64,000 nt of DNA from Stenotrophomonas daejeonensis (GCF_001431505.1 NZ_LDJP01000022.1:25297-89296); one strand, 5' to 3'; shown: positions 26,851-36,633, numbered from the stretch's first letter. The notes: generated by a model from the sequence alone, not told the origin. Made by a program: numbers and translations.

Positions 26851-28650
26851 TTATTCGTTTTGCGGCGCCGCGTCGCTATCGCCGACGTCGGCCTCGAACA
26901 GGTGCATCAGGTCGGCGCGGGCGTCGCGCGAGGTCTGGATCACCGCCGCTTCGTCGTCGTAGACCAGGTGCTGGGCCTTGAGCAGCTTCTCGTCGTGCTC
27001 GCGGAAGCGGCGCACGTGCTCGCGCGCGGTGCTTTCGGGAATGCCCAGCGAGGTCAGCACGCGCTCGCTGATTTCGAGGCTGGAGCCGAACACCTCGCGG
27101 AACGGTTCGGCCGACATGTCCATCAGCTTCCACGCGTGCTGGCGGTTGCGGGCGCGCGCCAGTACCCGGGCCTGCGGGTACAACCGGCGCACCAGCCGCA
27201 CCGCGCGCAGGTTGGTGTCCGGGTCGTCCATCGCCATCACGAACACGCGGATCTGCTCGCCGCCGGCCGCGCGCAGCACCTCCGGGCGCGAAGGGTCGCC
27301 GTAGTAGAGGTGGTTGCCGAAGCGGCGCAGGTCCTCGACCGTCCCCGGATCCGATTCCAGCGCCACGAACGGGATGCGCTGCGCGGTCAGCAGGCGCGCG
27401 ACGATCTGGCCGAAGCGGCCCATGCCGGCGATCAGCACCTGCGGGTGTTGTGCCTGCGCCTCGCGCATGTCGTCCGCTGCGGGCGTGGGCGCCACACCCG
27501 GTACCCGCGACTTCAGCAGGTGCTTGAGGCCGATCATCAGCAGCGGGGTCAGCGCCATCGACAGGCCGACGATGGCCACCAGCCGGTCGTGGTCGGCGTG
27601 GTTGAGCAGCTTGACCCGCTCGGCCTCGTTGAACACCACGAAGGCGAATTCGCCGCCCAGCCAAAGCACGCTGCCCAACATCAACGCGCTGCGCAGCGGC
27701 AGCCGCGCGGCCAGCCCGACCAGCAGCAGGATGCCGAACTTGACCAGCAGCAGCGTGGCCACGCCGATGGCGATCAACGCCGGCTCGGCGGCGACGCGGT
27801 CCAGGTCGATGCCCATGCCCACGGCGATGAAGAACAAGCCCAGCAGCAGGCCCTTGAACGGCTCGATCTGCGCTTCGATCTCGTGGCGGAATTCCGAATC
27901 GGCCAGCAGCACGCCGGCCAGGAACGCGCCGAGGCTGGCGCTCAGCCCGGCCGTCTGCATCAGCCATGCCGTGCCCAGCACCACCAGCAGCGCGCTGGCG
28001 GTGAACACCTCCGGCATGCGCGTGCGCGCCACGCTGCGGAACAGGTAGCGCAGCAGCGGCCGCCCGAGCAGGATCACCAGCGCCAGCGCGCCCAGCGCGG
28101 CGGCGGCGTTCTGCCAGGTCAGGGTGGCGTTGCGGATGCCGCCCAACAGCGGGATGGCAGCCAGCAACGGGATCGCCGCCAGGTCCTGGAACAGCAGGAT
28201 GGCGAAGCCGAAGCGGCCGTGGTCGCTGTTCAGCGCCTTGTGCTCGGACAGCAGCTGCAACCCCACCGCGGTGGAGGACAGCGCCAGCGCGGTGCCGACC
28301 ACCAGCGCGCTCTTCCAGTGGAAGTGGTACAGCAGCAACAGCCCGCCCAATGCGGCGGCGCTGAGCAGTACCTGCGCGCTGCCGCCGCCGAACACCGGCC
28401 GCCGCATCACCATCAGCCGCGACGGCGACAGTTCCAGCCCGATCAGGAACAGCAGCATCACCACGCCGATCTCGGCGGCGTTGAGGATGCGCTCGGCGTC
28501 CTGCACGAAGCCCAGCACGTGCGGCCCCAGCACCACGCCGGCGGCCAGGTAGCCGAGCACCGCGCCCAGCCCGAAACGCTTGAATACCGGTACGGCGATC
28601 ACCGCCGCCAGCAGCAGTACCAGGGCCAGCTCCAGACCGCCGCCATGCAT
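26851..28650 (-). CDS. Kef-type K+/H+ antiporter with NAD-binding domain
   Basis: 599 aa. The N-terminal 390 residues are a CPA2 antiporter domain with about 12 helices, including LFLIGLELSPSRL, ALSSTAVGLQLL, GFAILLFQDLAAIPLL and LGAFLAGVLLADSEFRHEIE. A cytosolic TrkA-N domain follows: VLIAGMGRFGQIVARLL is the nucleotide-binding loop. This is the KefB/KefC/YbaL plan, potassium efflux in exchange for protons under electrophile or pH stress. There is no separate ancillary subunit gene beside it. Divergent from mgtE with 323 bp between. Confidence 0.93.
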   Translation of the reverse strand: MHGGGLELALVLLLAAVIAVPVFKRFGLGAVLGYLAAGVVLGPHVLGFVQDAERILNAAEIGVVMLLFLIGLELSPSRLMVMRRPVFGGGSAQVLLSAAALGGLLLLYHFHWKSALVVGTALALSSTAVGLQLLSEHKALNSDHGRFGFAILLFQDLAAIPLLAAIPLLGGIRNATLTWQNAAAALGALALVILLGRPLLRYLFRSVARTRMPEVFTASALLVVLGTAWLMQTAGLSASLGAFLAGVLLADSEFRHEIEAQIEPFKGLLLGLFFIAVGMGIDLDRVAAEPALIAIGVATLLLVKFGILLLVGLAARLPLRSALMLGSVLWLGGEFAFVVFNEAERVKLLNHADHDRLVAIVGLSMALTPLLMIGLKHLLKSRVPGVAPTPAADDMREAQAQHPQVLIAGMGRFGQIVARLLTAQRIPFVALESDPGTVEDLRRFGNHLYYGDPSRPEVLRAAGGEQIRVFVMAMDDPDTNLRAVRLVRRLYPQARVLARARNRQHAWKLMDMSAEPFREVFGSSLEISERVLTSLGIPESTAREHVRRFREHDEKLLKAQHLVYDDEAAVIQTSRDARADLMHLFEADVGDSDAAPQNE

Positions 28651-28781
28651 CGGGTTCGTGCTCTCGAAAGGGAGGAAAGGGCGCCGCGCACCGCCATACG
28701 GCGGGCGATGACGAATGCGGCTATCGACGGGTGAAAGATTACCGCGCGGGCACCGGCATTGGAAAATTCACTCGGCGTTGC

Positions 28782-28810
28782 TTGACCCCCGCCGTGCCTG
28801 CCCGCAGACT
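28782..28810 (+). promoter_or_regulatory. Candidate promoter for the mgtE leader
   Basis: TTGACC at 28782-28787 and CAGACT at 28805-28810 are 17 bases apart. The -10 match is only partial, so this is a tentative promoter. It would give a leader of about 155 bases before mgtE. Confidence 0.4.
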
Positions 28811-28859
28811 CGCGCCGCTGCGCGGTGGACACCGCGTGGCATTCCTTCGGAGCCCACCC

Positions 28860-28916
28860 ATGCCCAGCGACAGTAGCAGTCGATCTCGTTCGACGCCGGT
28901 GACGGCAACCGCCTGA
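28860..28916 (+). CDS. Possible 18-aa leader peptide before mgtE
   Basis: The short frame MPSDSSSRSRSTPVTATA ends with TGA at 28914-28916, 57 bases before mgtE. GGAG at 28849-28852 is seven bases before its ATG. Serine-rich, with a Pro-Val-Thr-Ala-Thr-Ala end. Leader peptides control Mg2+ transporter genes in enterobacteria (mgtL before mgtA); the same idea here is inference. The rest of the 323-base gap (28651-28973) shows GC-rich hairpin potential and no other gene. Confidence 0.4.
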   Translation: MPSDSSSRSRSTPVTATA

Positions 28917-28973
28917 GTGGGCCGGTTCGCCGCCACGGGCGTTGCGGTCGCACCCCCGTAAAGGCGAATCACG

Positions 28974-30344
28974 ATGAACCAGAAGCAACTCCTGCGCCGC
29001 ATGGCGGACGCCGCCGCACTGAGCGCACCGCTGGCGGATTTCAACACCGCCGACGCGGTGGTGTACCTCAACCACCTCGAATCGGCGCAGGCCGCCGACA
29101 CCCTGGCCGCGCTGCCGCTGCCGCGCGCGGTCAAGCTGCTGGAGGCGCCCGAGCTGCAGCGCGCCGGCGAACTGGTCGCCGCGCTGCCGCCGGCCCGCGC
29201 CGCCGCGCTGCTGGGACTGATGGCCGACGACCGCGCCACCGACATCGTCCACGAGCTGGACGAGGACGAGCGCGCGCGGCTGATCCCGCTGCTCGACCCG
29301 CAGGCGCGCCAGTCGATCCAGCTGCTGCTCGGTTTCCCGGCCAACACCGCCGGCGCGCTGATGACCACCGAGTTCGTCAGCGTGCCCGCCGACTGGACCG
29401 TGGCCCGGACCCTGCAGCACATCCGCGAGGTCGAGCGCACCCGCGAGACGGTGTACGCCATCTACGTGCTGGACCCGCACGACCAGCAGCTGCGGCAGGT
29501 GGTGACGATGCGCCGGCTGATCACCGGTGCGCCGGACGATTCCATCCTCGCCGTGGCCCAGATCAACCCGCCGGTCACGGTCGGCCCGCTGCTGGACCAG
29601 GAAGAGGTGGCGCAGCTGATCCGCCGCCACGACCTGCTGGCGATCCCGGTGGTGGACGCGCAGCAGCGCATGCTCGGCATCGTCACCGTGGACGACATCC
29701 TCGACGCGCTGATCGACGAATCCACCGAGGACGTGCACAAGTTCGGCGGCGTCGAGGCGCTGGACAGGCCATACATGCAGATCGGCTTCTTCGACATGAT
29801 CAAGAAGCGCGCCGGCTGGCTGAGCGTGCTGTTCCTCGGCGAGATGCTCACCGCCAGCGCCATGCAGCACTACGAGGACGAACTGGCGCGCGCGGTGGTG
29901 CTGACCCTTTTCATCCCGCTGATCATGAGTTCGGGCGGCAACTCCGGCTCGCAGGCAACCTCGCTGCTGATCCGTTCGCTGGCCCTGCACGAGCTGCGCC
30001 TGCGCGACTGGTGGAAGGTGGCCCTGCGCGAGCTGCCCACCGGCGTGGTGCTGGGTGGCATCCTCGGCCTGCTGGCCATCGTGCGCATCACCGTCTGGCA
30101 ACTGGCCGGCCTGCACGATTACGGCGCGCACTGGAAGCTGCTGGCAGTGACCATCGGCGCGGCGCTGGTGGGCATCGTCACCTTCGGCTCGCTGTCCGGG
30201 TCGATGCTGCCGTTCGTGCTCAAGCGGCTGGGCTTCGACCCGGCCAGCGCCTCGGCGCCGTTCGTGGCCACGCTGGTGGACGTGACCGGGCTGGTCATCT
30301 ACTTCAGCATCGCCGCGATGATCCTCGGCGGGACGCTATTGTGA
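28974..30344 (+). CDS. mgtE: MgtE-type magnesium transporter
   Basis: 456 aa. Plan: MgtE N domain (about 1-130, helical, with LMADDRATDIVHELDEDER), two CBS domains (about 135-255, TVDDILDALIDE at the end), a plug helix and five membrane helices. The transport pore region is FIPLIMSSGGNSGSQATSLLIRSLA. Mg2+ binding at the N and CBS domains closes the channel in known members. AAAGGCGA precedes the ATG. The gene lies 83 bp before the acetyltransferase gene. Confidence 0.97.
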   Translation: MNQKQLLRRMADAAALSAPLADFNTADAVVYLNHLESAQAADTLAALPLPRAVKLLEAPELQRAGELVAALPPARAAALLGLMADDRATDIVHELDEDERARLIPLLDPQARQSIQLLLGFPANTAGALMTTEFVSVPADWTVARTLQHIREVERTRETVYAIYVLDPHDQQLRQVVTMRRLITGAPDDSILAVAQINPPVTVGPLLDQEEVAQLIRRHDLLAIPVVDAQQRMLGIVTVDDILDALIDESTEDVHKFGGVEALDRPYMQIGFFDMIKKRAGWLSVLFLGEMLTASAMQHYEDELARAVVLTLFIPLIMSSGGNSGSQATSLLIRSLALHELRLRDWWKVALRELPTGVVLGGILGLLAIVRITVWQLAGLHDYGAHWKLLAVTIGAALVGIVTFGSLSGSMLPFVLKRLGFDPASASAPFVATLVDVTGLVIYFSIAAMILGGTLL

Positions 30345-30427
30345 GATCACCTGCCTTTTGATCCGGCGCATCCCGCGTCCACCCGCGGCCGTGTACCTTT
30401 GACCACGTTCCCGCCGCCGGCCCCGCG

Positions 30428-33136
30428 ATGAGCATCTACCACCTGCAGACCGTGTTCCGCCCCCGTTCCGTGGCCGTGGTCGGCGGCAGCCCGCGCGAGC
30501 GTTCGGCCGGGCGCGCGGTGGTACGCAACCTGCGCGCGGGCGGTTTCGCCGGGCAGATCGGCTGGGTCAACCCGCGGCATGCCGAGATCGACGGCATGCG
30601 CACGGTCAAGCGGCTCCGCGACCTGCCGTGGGTGCCGGACCTGGTGGTCATCACCACCCCGGCGGCGATGGTGCCGCAGGTGGTGGCCGCGGCCGCCGAA
30701 CTGGGCGTGGCTGGTGCCATCATCCTCACCGCCGGGCTGGGCCACGGCCCCGGCTCGCTGGCCGCGCAGGTGGAAGCGGCGGCGCGGCCCCGCGGCATGC
30801 GCGTGCTCGGCCCGCACTGCCTGGGCGTGATCGCCCCGCACGCGCGGCTCAACGCGTCGATCGCCGCGCACACGCCGCAGGCCGGCGACCTGGCATTGAT
30901 CTCCGAATCCAGCGCCATTGCCGCGGCGCTGGTGGAGTGGGGCGTGGCGCGCTCGATCGGCTTCTCCGCGGTGGTGTCGCTGGGCGATGCGCTGGACGTG
31001 GATTTCGGCGACCTGCTCGACTACTTCGCCAGCGACTACCGCACCCGCGCGATCCTGCTCTACGTCGACCAGATCAGCGACGCGCGCAAGTTCATGTCCG
31101 CCGCGCGCGCCGCCGCGCGTGCCAAGCCGGTGGTGGTGGTCAAGTCCGGGCGCCAGCCGCGCGCGGCCGCGGCCGGCGCCGATTCGCACGCGCAGGCACT
31201 GGCCGCGCCGGACGCGGTGTACGGCGCGGCCTTCAACCGCGCCGGCCTGCTGCGGGTGAACGCGCTGGACGAACTGTTCACCGCCGCCGAAACGCTGGGC
31301 CGGCTCGGCACCTTCCCCGGCCAGCGGCTGGCCATCCTCAGCAACGGCGGCGGCGTCGGCCGGCTGGCGGTGGACCAGCTGCAGGCGTTGGGCGGCACGC
31401 TGGCGGCATTGTCGCCGGCCACCGTCGAACGGCTGGACGCCGCGCTGCCGCAGGGCTGGTCGCGCGACAACCCGGTGGACATCGTGGTCGATGCCGACGG
31501 CGAGCGCTACGCCGCGGCGGTGGAGGCGCTGCTGGCCGACGAGGCCAACGACGCGCTGCTGGTGGTCAACGTGCCGACCGCGTTCACCTCCTCGGCCGAC
31601 GCAGCGCAGGCGCTGACCCGCAGCCTCGGCCAGCGCCCGCGGCAGCTGCGCGACAAGCCGGTGTTCGCGGTCTGGCTGGGCAACGACGAGCGCGCCACCG
31701 CGACGCTGAACACCGCGCGGGTGCCGACCTACCCCAGCGAGGCCGAGGCGGTGCGCGGTTTCCAGCACCTGGTGCGCTACCGCAAGGCGCAGGCGGCGTT
31801 GATGGAGACGCCGCCGAGCCTGCCTGCCGATTTCAGCGTCGATGCCGCCCGCGCCCGCGCGCTGGTGGAGGCGGCGCTGCGCAACGACCAGCAGTGGCTG
31901 GACCCGATGGCCACCCAGCAGCTGTTGCAGGCCTACGGCATCCCCTCGCTGGAGGTGATGGTCGCGCGCGACGCGCGCGAGGCGATGGAACTGGCGCAGC
32001 CGCTGCTGGAACAGGGCGCCAGCGTCGCGGTGAAGGTGTTCTCGCCGGACATCCCGCACAAGTCGGCGGTCGACGGCGTGCGCCTGAACCTGGGCACCCT
32101 GCAGGCGGTACGGGTGGCGGCGGACGCGATCCTGCGGCGCGCGGCCGAGCTGCGCCCGGATGCGCGCATCGAGGGCGTGTTGGTGCAGCCGATGATGGTG
32201 CGGCCGAAGGCGCGCGAGCTGATCGCCGGCATCGCCGACGACGCGGTGTTCGGCCCGGTGCTGGTGTTCGGCCGCGGCGGCACCGCGGTGGAGGTGATCG
32301 ACGACAAGACCCTGGCGCTGCCGCCGCTGGACCTGCGCCTGGCGCACGAGGTGATCGGCCGCACCCGGGTGGCGCGCATCCTCAAGCCCTATGGCGACGT
32401 GCCGGCCGCCGACGAGCGTGCGGTGGCGCTGGTGCTGGTCAAGTTGGCGCAGCTGGCCGCCGACATCCCCGAGATCCGCACGCTCGACCTCAACCCGCTG
32501 CTGGCCGACCGCAACGGCGTCCTCGCGCTGGACGCGCGCATCGCCATCGCCCCGGTGCGGCGCCTGCACAAGGGCCGCGGCCACCCGCGCTTCGCGATCT
32601 TCCCGTACCCCACCGAGTGGGAGCGCAGCATCGTACTGGCCGACGGCGGCAGCGCCTTCATCCGCCCGGTGCGGCCGGAGGACGACGCGCTGTTCCGCGC
32701 GTTCTTCGCCCGCGTCAGCGACGACGACCTGCGCCTGCGCTTCTTTCAGTCGGTCAGGCATTTCAGCCACGAGTTCATCGCCCGCCTGACCCAGCTCGAC
32801 TACGCGCGCTCGATCGCGCTGGTGGCGATCGACCCGGACGGTGGCGAGATGCTCGGCGCAGTGCGCCTGCACGCCGACGCCGACTACGACCGCGGCGAGT
32901 ACGGCATCCTGATCCGCTCCGACCTCAAGGGCCAGGGCATCGGCTGGAAGCTGATGCAGATCATGATCGAATACGCCGGCTGGCAGGGCCTGAACGTGGT
33001 CGAGGGCCAGGTGCTGCGCGAGAACAGCACCATGCTGGCGATGTGCCGCACGCTGGGCTTCACGGTCAAGGCCGACCCGGACGACCCGGCGATCATGAAC
33101 GTGACCCTGCCGGTACGGTCGGCGGGCGACGCCTGA
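30428..33136 (+). CDS. Pat-like NDP-forming acyl-CoA ligase / GNAT fusion
   Basis: 902 aa, the length of E. coli PatZ (YfiQ). Order: CoA-binding domain (1-130, starting RPRSVAVVGGSPRERSAGRA), succinyl-CoA-ligase-like domains (to about 460), ATP-grasp domain (to about 700, with SVAVKVFSPDIPHKSAVDGV), and a C-terminal GNAT domain with the acetyl-CoA loop SDLKGQGIGWKLMQIM. PatZ-type enzymes acetylate lysines of metabolic enzymes such as acetyl-CoA synthetase; the ligase half senses acetyl-CoA. Role here is by family. Confidence 0.92.
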   Translation: MSIYHLQTVFRPRSVAVVGGSPRERSAGRAVVRNLRAGGFAGQIGWVNPRHAEIDGMRTVKRLRDLPWVPDLVVITTPAAMVPQVVAAAAELGVAGAIILTAGLGHGPGSLAAQVEAAARPRGMRVLGPHCLGVIAPHARLNASIAAHTPQAGDLALISESSAIAAALVEWGVARSIGFSAVVSLGDALDVDFGDLLDYFASDYRTRAILLYVDQISDARKFMSAARAAARAKPVVVVKSGRQPRAAAAGADSHAQALAAPDAVYGAAFNRAGLLRVNALDELFTAAETLGRLGTFPGQRLAILSNGGGVGRLAVDQLQALGGTLAALSPATVERLDAALPQGWSRDNPVDIVVDADGERYAAAVEALLADEANDALLVVNVPTAFTSSADAAQALTRSLGQRPRQLRDKPVFAVWLGNDERATATLNTARVPTYPSEAEAVRGFQHLVRYRKAQAALMETPPSLPADFSVDAARARALVEAALRNDQQWLDPMATQQLLQAYGIPSLEVMVARDAREAMELAQPLLEQGASVAVKVFSPDIPHKSAVDGVRLNLGTLQAVRVAADAILRRAAELRPDARIEGVLVQPMMVRPKARELIAGIADDAVFGPVLVFGRGGTAVEVIDDKTLALPPLDLRLAHEVIGRTRVARILKPYGDVPAADERAVALVLVKLAQLAADIPEIRTLDLNPLLADRNGVLALDARIAIAPVRRLHKGRGHPRFAIFPYPTEWERSIVLADGGSAFIRPVRPEDDALFRAFFARVSDDDLRLRFFQSVRHFSHEFIARLTQLDYARSIALVAIDPDGGEMLGAVRLHADADYDRGEYGILIRSDLKGQGIGWKLMQIMIEYAGWQGLNVVEGQVLRENSTMLAMCRTLGFTVKADPDDPAIMNVTLPVRSAGDA

Positions 33137-33160
33137 GCCCAACGACAGGGAACATCCCGC

Positions 33161-33652
33161 ATGTCCGGTTTCCAACAGCGCGTGCAGGCCGCGCCCGACA
33201 CCCTGAAGAGGCTGCTGGCGCAGCCGTTCCCGCCGGACGAGGTTCCCGAAGACGGCTGCGCGTTCGAGCAGCACGCGTCGTGGATGGGCCAGGCGCCCGG
33301 CCGGCGCGCGGCGGTGGTCGGCATCGATTACGGGAATTGCGACGCCAGTGGCGACGATCTGCACGAGCAACTGGAAAACCTCTGGAACGACTATCGCGGC
33401 AGCCAGGATGCGATGGTGCAGTCGTTGACCGGGGCGCTGGGCGCGCCGCCGTGCTGCGTCGAGGGCTACGAGCCCGCCGGCAGCGGCGTGCCGGAAGCGT
33501 TGCTGGATGCGTTCGAGCGCCACCGCATCGCCTGCTGGCGGCACGGCGACCGGCTCGCGCTGCTGGTGCTGGGCGCAAGCGTGGGCGATGGCGAACTGGA
33601 GGTCTGCCTGGGCCTGCTGGCACTGGATGCGACGGGCGACGGCAACGCCTGA
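33161..33652 (+). CDS. Hypothetical protein, 163 aa
   Basis: 163 aa, acidic, no signal peptide and no membrane helix. It begins MSGFQQRVQAAPDTLKRLL. It contains a Cys pair in GAPPCCVEGYEPAG and single Cys residues elsewhere. I recognise no domain. Its position 24 bases after the Pat-like gene and 36 bases before the hydrolase gene suggests a shared transcript. Codon use is like that of the neighbours. Confidence 0.65.
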   Translation: MSGFQQRVQAAPDTLKRLLAQPFPPDEVPEDGCAFEQHASWMGQAPGRRAAVVGIDYGNCDASGDDLHEQLENLWNDYRGSQDAMVQSLTGALGAPPCCVEGYEPAGSGVPEALLDAFERHRIACWRHGDRLALLVLGASVGDGELEVCLGLLALDATGDGNA

Positions 33653-33688
33653 CGCCATCGCGGCGCCCGCCGGCGCGACAATGGCGGC

Positions 33689-34414
33689 ATGGAAACCGCC
33701 GTTGCCGGGAATGCGCCCGGAAAGATCCCGCTGCTGTTGCTCCCCGGCCTGCTCAACGACGCCGGGTTGTGGCGCGCGCAGGTCGACGACCTGTCCGGCA
33801 TCGCCGACTGCACGGTCGGCGACCTGACCCGCGGCGACAGCATGCAGGCGGTGGCCGAGGACGTGCTGGCGCAGGCGCCACCGCACTTCGCGCTGGCCGG
33901 TTTTTCGCTGGGCGGCTTCGTCGCCCAGCAGATCCTGCGCATCGCCCCGCGGCGCGTGCGGCGGCTGGCGTTGATCGGCACCTCGATCCATGCCGATTCG
34001 CCCGAGCGTGCCGCGCAGCGTCGCGCGCAGCAGGCCGGCGTGCGCCGCCTGCCCGGCACTTTCCACGGCTTCGGCGACACGCTGATGCGCAACTACATCG
34101 ACGCCTCGCGCCTGCGCGATCACGACCTGGTGCAACGCGTGCGGGCGATGACCACGCGGCTGGGCGCGGAGGTGTTCCTGCGGCAGAGCGCGCTGGAGCG
34201 CGTGGACGGCCACGACGTGCTGGCCGGCTACCGCGATCCGCTGCTGATCGTGTGCGGCGCCAACGACCGCATCACGCCGCCGGCGATCAGCGCGGAAATG
34301 CACGCGCTGGTGCCGCATTCGCGGTTGCTGGTGTTGCCCAACTGCGGGCATCTGGCGCCGATGGAAAAGCCGGACGCGGTGAGCGCCGCGCTGCGGACCT
34401 GGTTGCGGGAGTAA
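33689..34414 (+). CDS. Alpha/beta hydrolase
   Basis: 241 aa. The core is IPLLLLPGLLNDAGLW (oxyanion region), the nucleophile elbow GFSLGG, a late Asp in VCGANDRITPP and the catalytic His in NCGHLAPMEKP. This is the layout of esterases and of MenH/BioH-like hydrolases; the substrate cannot be told. It has no signal peptide, so it should be cytosolic. It converges on dkgB. Confidence 0.88.
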   Translation: METAVAGNAPGKIPLLLLPGLLNDAGLWRAQVDDLSGIADCTVGDLTRGDSMQAVAEDVLAQAPPHFALAGFSLGGFVAQQILRIAPRRVRRLALIGTSIHADSPERAAQRRAQQAGVRRLPGTFHGFGDTLMRNYIDASRLRDHDLVQRVRAMTTRLGAEVFLRQSALERVDGHDVLAGYRDPLLIVCGANDRITPPAISAEMHALVPHSRLLVLPNCGHLAPMEKPDAVSAALRTWLRE

Positions 34415-34454
34415 CGCCGGCCAGCGGCCGCCGCTATCGCCGTTGTCCCGGTCC

Positions 34455-35258
34455 TCAATCCCACGCCGGCGCGATGCCCTCGGGGTTGGCCAGCCGCCGG
34501 CCGCGGTCCAGCGTGGCGATCCGCGCCATGTCGTCCTCGTCCAGCCGCACGCCGGCGGCCTCCAGGTTGCCGGCGAGGTTCCCGCGCCGGGTCGAGGACG
34601 GGATCACCGAGTAACCCTGTTGCAGCGCCCATGCCAGGGCCACTTGCGCGGGCGTGGCTTCGTGGCGCCGGGCGATGGACCGGATCACCGGGTCCACCAG
34701 CACCTCGCCGTAGGCCAGGCTCATGTAGGCGGTGACGTGGATGCCCTGTTCGCGCAGGAACGCCACCAACCGGCGGTTCTGCAGATAGGGGTGGACTTCG
34801 ATCTGGTTGGTGGCGATCGCCTTGGCGCCGAGGATCCCGATGGCCTGCCGGGTCTGGGCGACGGTGAAGTTGGAGATGCCGATCGCGCGCGCCAGGCCCT
34901 GCGCCCTGGCCTCGGCCAATGCGCCCAGGTACTCGGCCATCGGCACCTCGTCGTCCGGCGAGGGCCAGTGGATCAGCGCCAGGTCCACGTGGTCGGTGCG
35001 CAGCTTCTGCAGGCTGGTGCGCAGGCTGGCCGGCAGCGCGTCGCGGCGGAATTCGCCGATCCACACCTTGGTGGTCAGGTACAGGTCTTCGCGTGCCACG
35101 CCGGATGCGGCGATGGCCTGGCCGATGTCGGCCTCGTTGTCGTAGATCTGCGCGGTGTCGATGGCGCGGTAGCCGACGTCCAGCGCGTCGCGTACCGAGT
35201 CGATGACGGTCTGGCCCTTGAGGCGGAAAGTGCCGAGGCCGATGGCGGGAAGGGTCAT
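34455..35258 (-). CDS. dkgB: Aldo/keto reductase, DkgB type
   Basis: 267 aa. AKR catalytic residues are visible: Asp and Tyr in [11 protein letters not shown], Lys in [10 protein letters not shown], His in LALIHWPSP. It ends in [10 protein letters not shown] as DkgB does. Known E. coli DkgB reduces 2,5-diketo-gluconate and methylglyoxal with NADPH. The gene is 33 bp after an MFS gene on the same strand, and both are divergent from a LysR regulator, so the three probably form one unit responding to a small carbonyl compound or drug. That is inference. Confidence 0.88.
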   Translation of the reverse strand: MTLPAIGLGTFRLKGQTVIDSVRDALDVGYRAIDTAQIYDNEADIGQAIAASGVAREDLYLTTKVWIGEFRRDALPASLRTSLQKLRTDHVDLALIHWPSPDDEVPMAEYLGALAEARAQGLARAIGISNFTVAQTRQAIGILGAKAIATNQIEVHPYLQNRRLVAFLREQGIHVTAYMSLAYGEVLVDPVIRSIARRHEATPAQVALAWALQQGYSVIPSSTRRGNLAGNLEAAGVRLDEDDMARIATLDRGRRLANPEGIAPAWD

Positions 35259-35291
35259 GGGAAGCTCCAGGGTGGGTGCGGAGTGAGGGGA

Positions 35292-36506
35292 TCAGTGCGC
35301 GGCGACGGCGATGCCTTCGGCGCGGTCGTCGATGCCGTCGCGGCGGTCCAGGCGGCCGCTGAGCGCGGTCAGGCCATAGGCGGCAACCACCACCAGCGCG
35401 CCCAGCCACGGCGTGTGCATCAGGCCGGCGTGTTCGACCACCAGCCCGCCCAGCGAGGCGCCCAGCGCGATGCCGACATTGAACGCGGCGATGTTCAGGC
35501 CCGAGGCCACGTCGCCGGCCCGCGGCGCGTAACGCTGCGCCTGCCGCACCACGTACACCTGCAGGCCCGGCACGTTGCCGAACGCCACCGCGCCCAGCGC
35601 CAGCACGGTCAGCAGCGCCAGCCATGCGTCGTGTGCGGTGAAGGTGAGCGCGAACAGCACCAACGCCAGCAGCGCGAAGATGCGCTTGAGCGCCGGCACC
35701 GGGCCGAGGCGGTCGGCCAGGCGCCCGCCCCACAGGTTGCCGAACGCCACCGACACGCCATACACCAGCAGCACCGCGCCCACCGCGTTGGCGGAGAAAC
35801 CGCTGACCTCCTGCAGGATCGGTGCGAGATAGGTGAACGCCAGGAAGGTGCCGCCGTAGCCCAGCGCGGTCATCGCGTACACCAGCAGCAGGCGCGGCTG
35901 CGCCAGCACCGCCAGTTGCTGCGCGAACGTGGCCGGTGCGCTGCGCGGCAGGTTGCGCGGCACGAACAACAGGCTGCCGAGCAGCGCCACCACGCCCAAC
36001 CCGGCCACCGCGAGGAAGGTGGCGCGCCAGCCCAGGTGCTGGCCGATGAAGGTCCCCAGCGGCACGCCCGTGACCAGTGCCACGGTCAGCCCGGTGAACA
36101 TGATGGCGATCGCGCTGGCGGCCTTTTCCTTCGGCACCACCGCGGTGGCGATCACCGCGCCGATAGAGAAGAACACGCCGTGCGCCAGCCCGGTGAGGAT
36201 GCGCGCGGCGATCAGCGAGGCGTAGCCGGGCGCCAGCCATGCGAGCAGGTTGCCGGCGGTGAACAGTGCCATCAGCGCCACCAGCAGCGCCTTGCGCGGC
36301 ACCCGGCCGGTCAGCGCGGTCAGCACCGGCGCGCCGACCGCCACGCCCAGTGCGTACAGCGATACCAGCAGGCCGGCCGAGGGCAGGCCGACGTGCAGGT
36401 CGGCGGCGATGGTCGGGATCAGGCCGACGATGACGAATTCGGTGGTGCCGATGGCGAACGCACCGAGCGTGAGCGCCAGCAGGGCGAGGGGGATGCCACG
36501 GGACAT
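35292..36506 (-). CDS. MFS transporter (DHA1 family)
   Basis: 404 aa, twelve helices. The N-terminus IPLALLALTLGAFAIGTTEF and the loop GRVPRKALLVALMAL are typical of the DHA1 family of drug or arabinose-type exporters (YdhP/AraJ-like). The start MSRGIPL at 36506 is preferred; earlier in-frame codons would overlap the promoter between it and lysR. First gene of a pair with dkgB, divergent from the regulator at 36634. Confidence 0.9.
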   Translation of the reverse strand: MSRGIPLALLALTLGAFAIGTTEFVIVGLIPTIAADLHVGLPSAGLLVSLYALGVAVGAPVLTALTGRVPRKALLVALMALFTAGNLLAWLAPGYASLIAARILTGLAHGVFFSIGAVIATAVVPKEKAASAIAIMFTGLTVALVTGVPLGTFIGQHLGWRATFLAVAGLGVVALLGSLLFVPRNLPRSAPATFAQQLAVLAQPRLLLVYAMTALGYGGTFLAFTYLAPILQEVSGFSANAVGAVLLVYGVSVAFGNLWGGRLADRLGPVPALKRIFALLALVLFALTFTAHDAWLALLTVLALGAVAFGNVPGLQVYVVRQAQRYAPRAGDVASGLNIAAFNVGIALGASLGGLVVEHAGLMHTPWLGALVVVAAYGLTALSGRLDRRDGIDDRAEGIAVAAH

Positions 36507-36585
36507 GGGGCGGCCTTCAGCGGGGGAGGGCGCACAGTCTGGGACCGCCACTGTTGCCGAAAAAGCGGAATTGAATCCAATGAAT

Positions 36586-36602
36586 ATTGATGGATGGTCA
36601 AT
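36586..36602. promoter_or_regulatory. LysR-type operator in divergent promoter
   Basis: ATTGA-TGGATGG-TCAAT is a perfect dyad holding the T-N11-A core of LysR-type boxes. It lies 32 bases before the lysR start and 80 bases before the MFS start. A second, tighter dyad (ATTG-AATC-CAAT) lies just upstream around 36570-36581. The pair would suit binding of a regulator tetramer between the two genes. Confidence 0.65.
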
Positions 36603-36633
36603 AATCGGGCATCCACGGCCAGCCCCGGCACCC

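Noticed and set aside
28817..28973. M-box type Mg2+ riboswitch before mgtE
   Set aside because: I could not fit the conserved core of the M-box to this sequence, so a leader peptide is offered with low confidence instead.
30347..34351. 1334-codon minus-strand frame
   Set aside because: It covers three certain plus-strand genes (Pat-like, hypothetical, hydrolase) and has no domain; a by-product of high GC.
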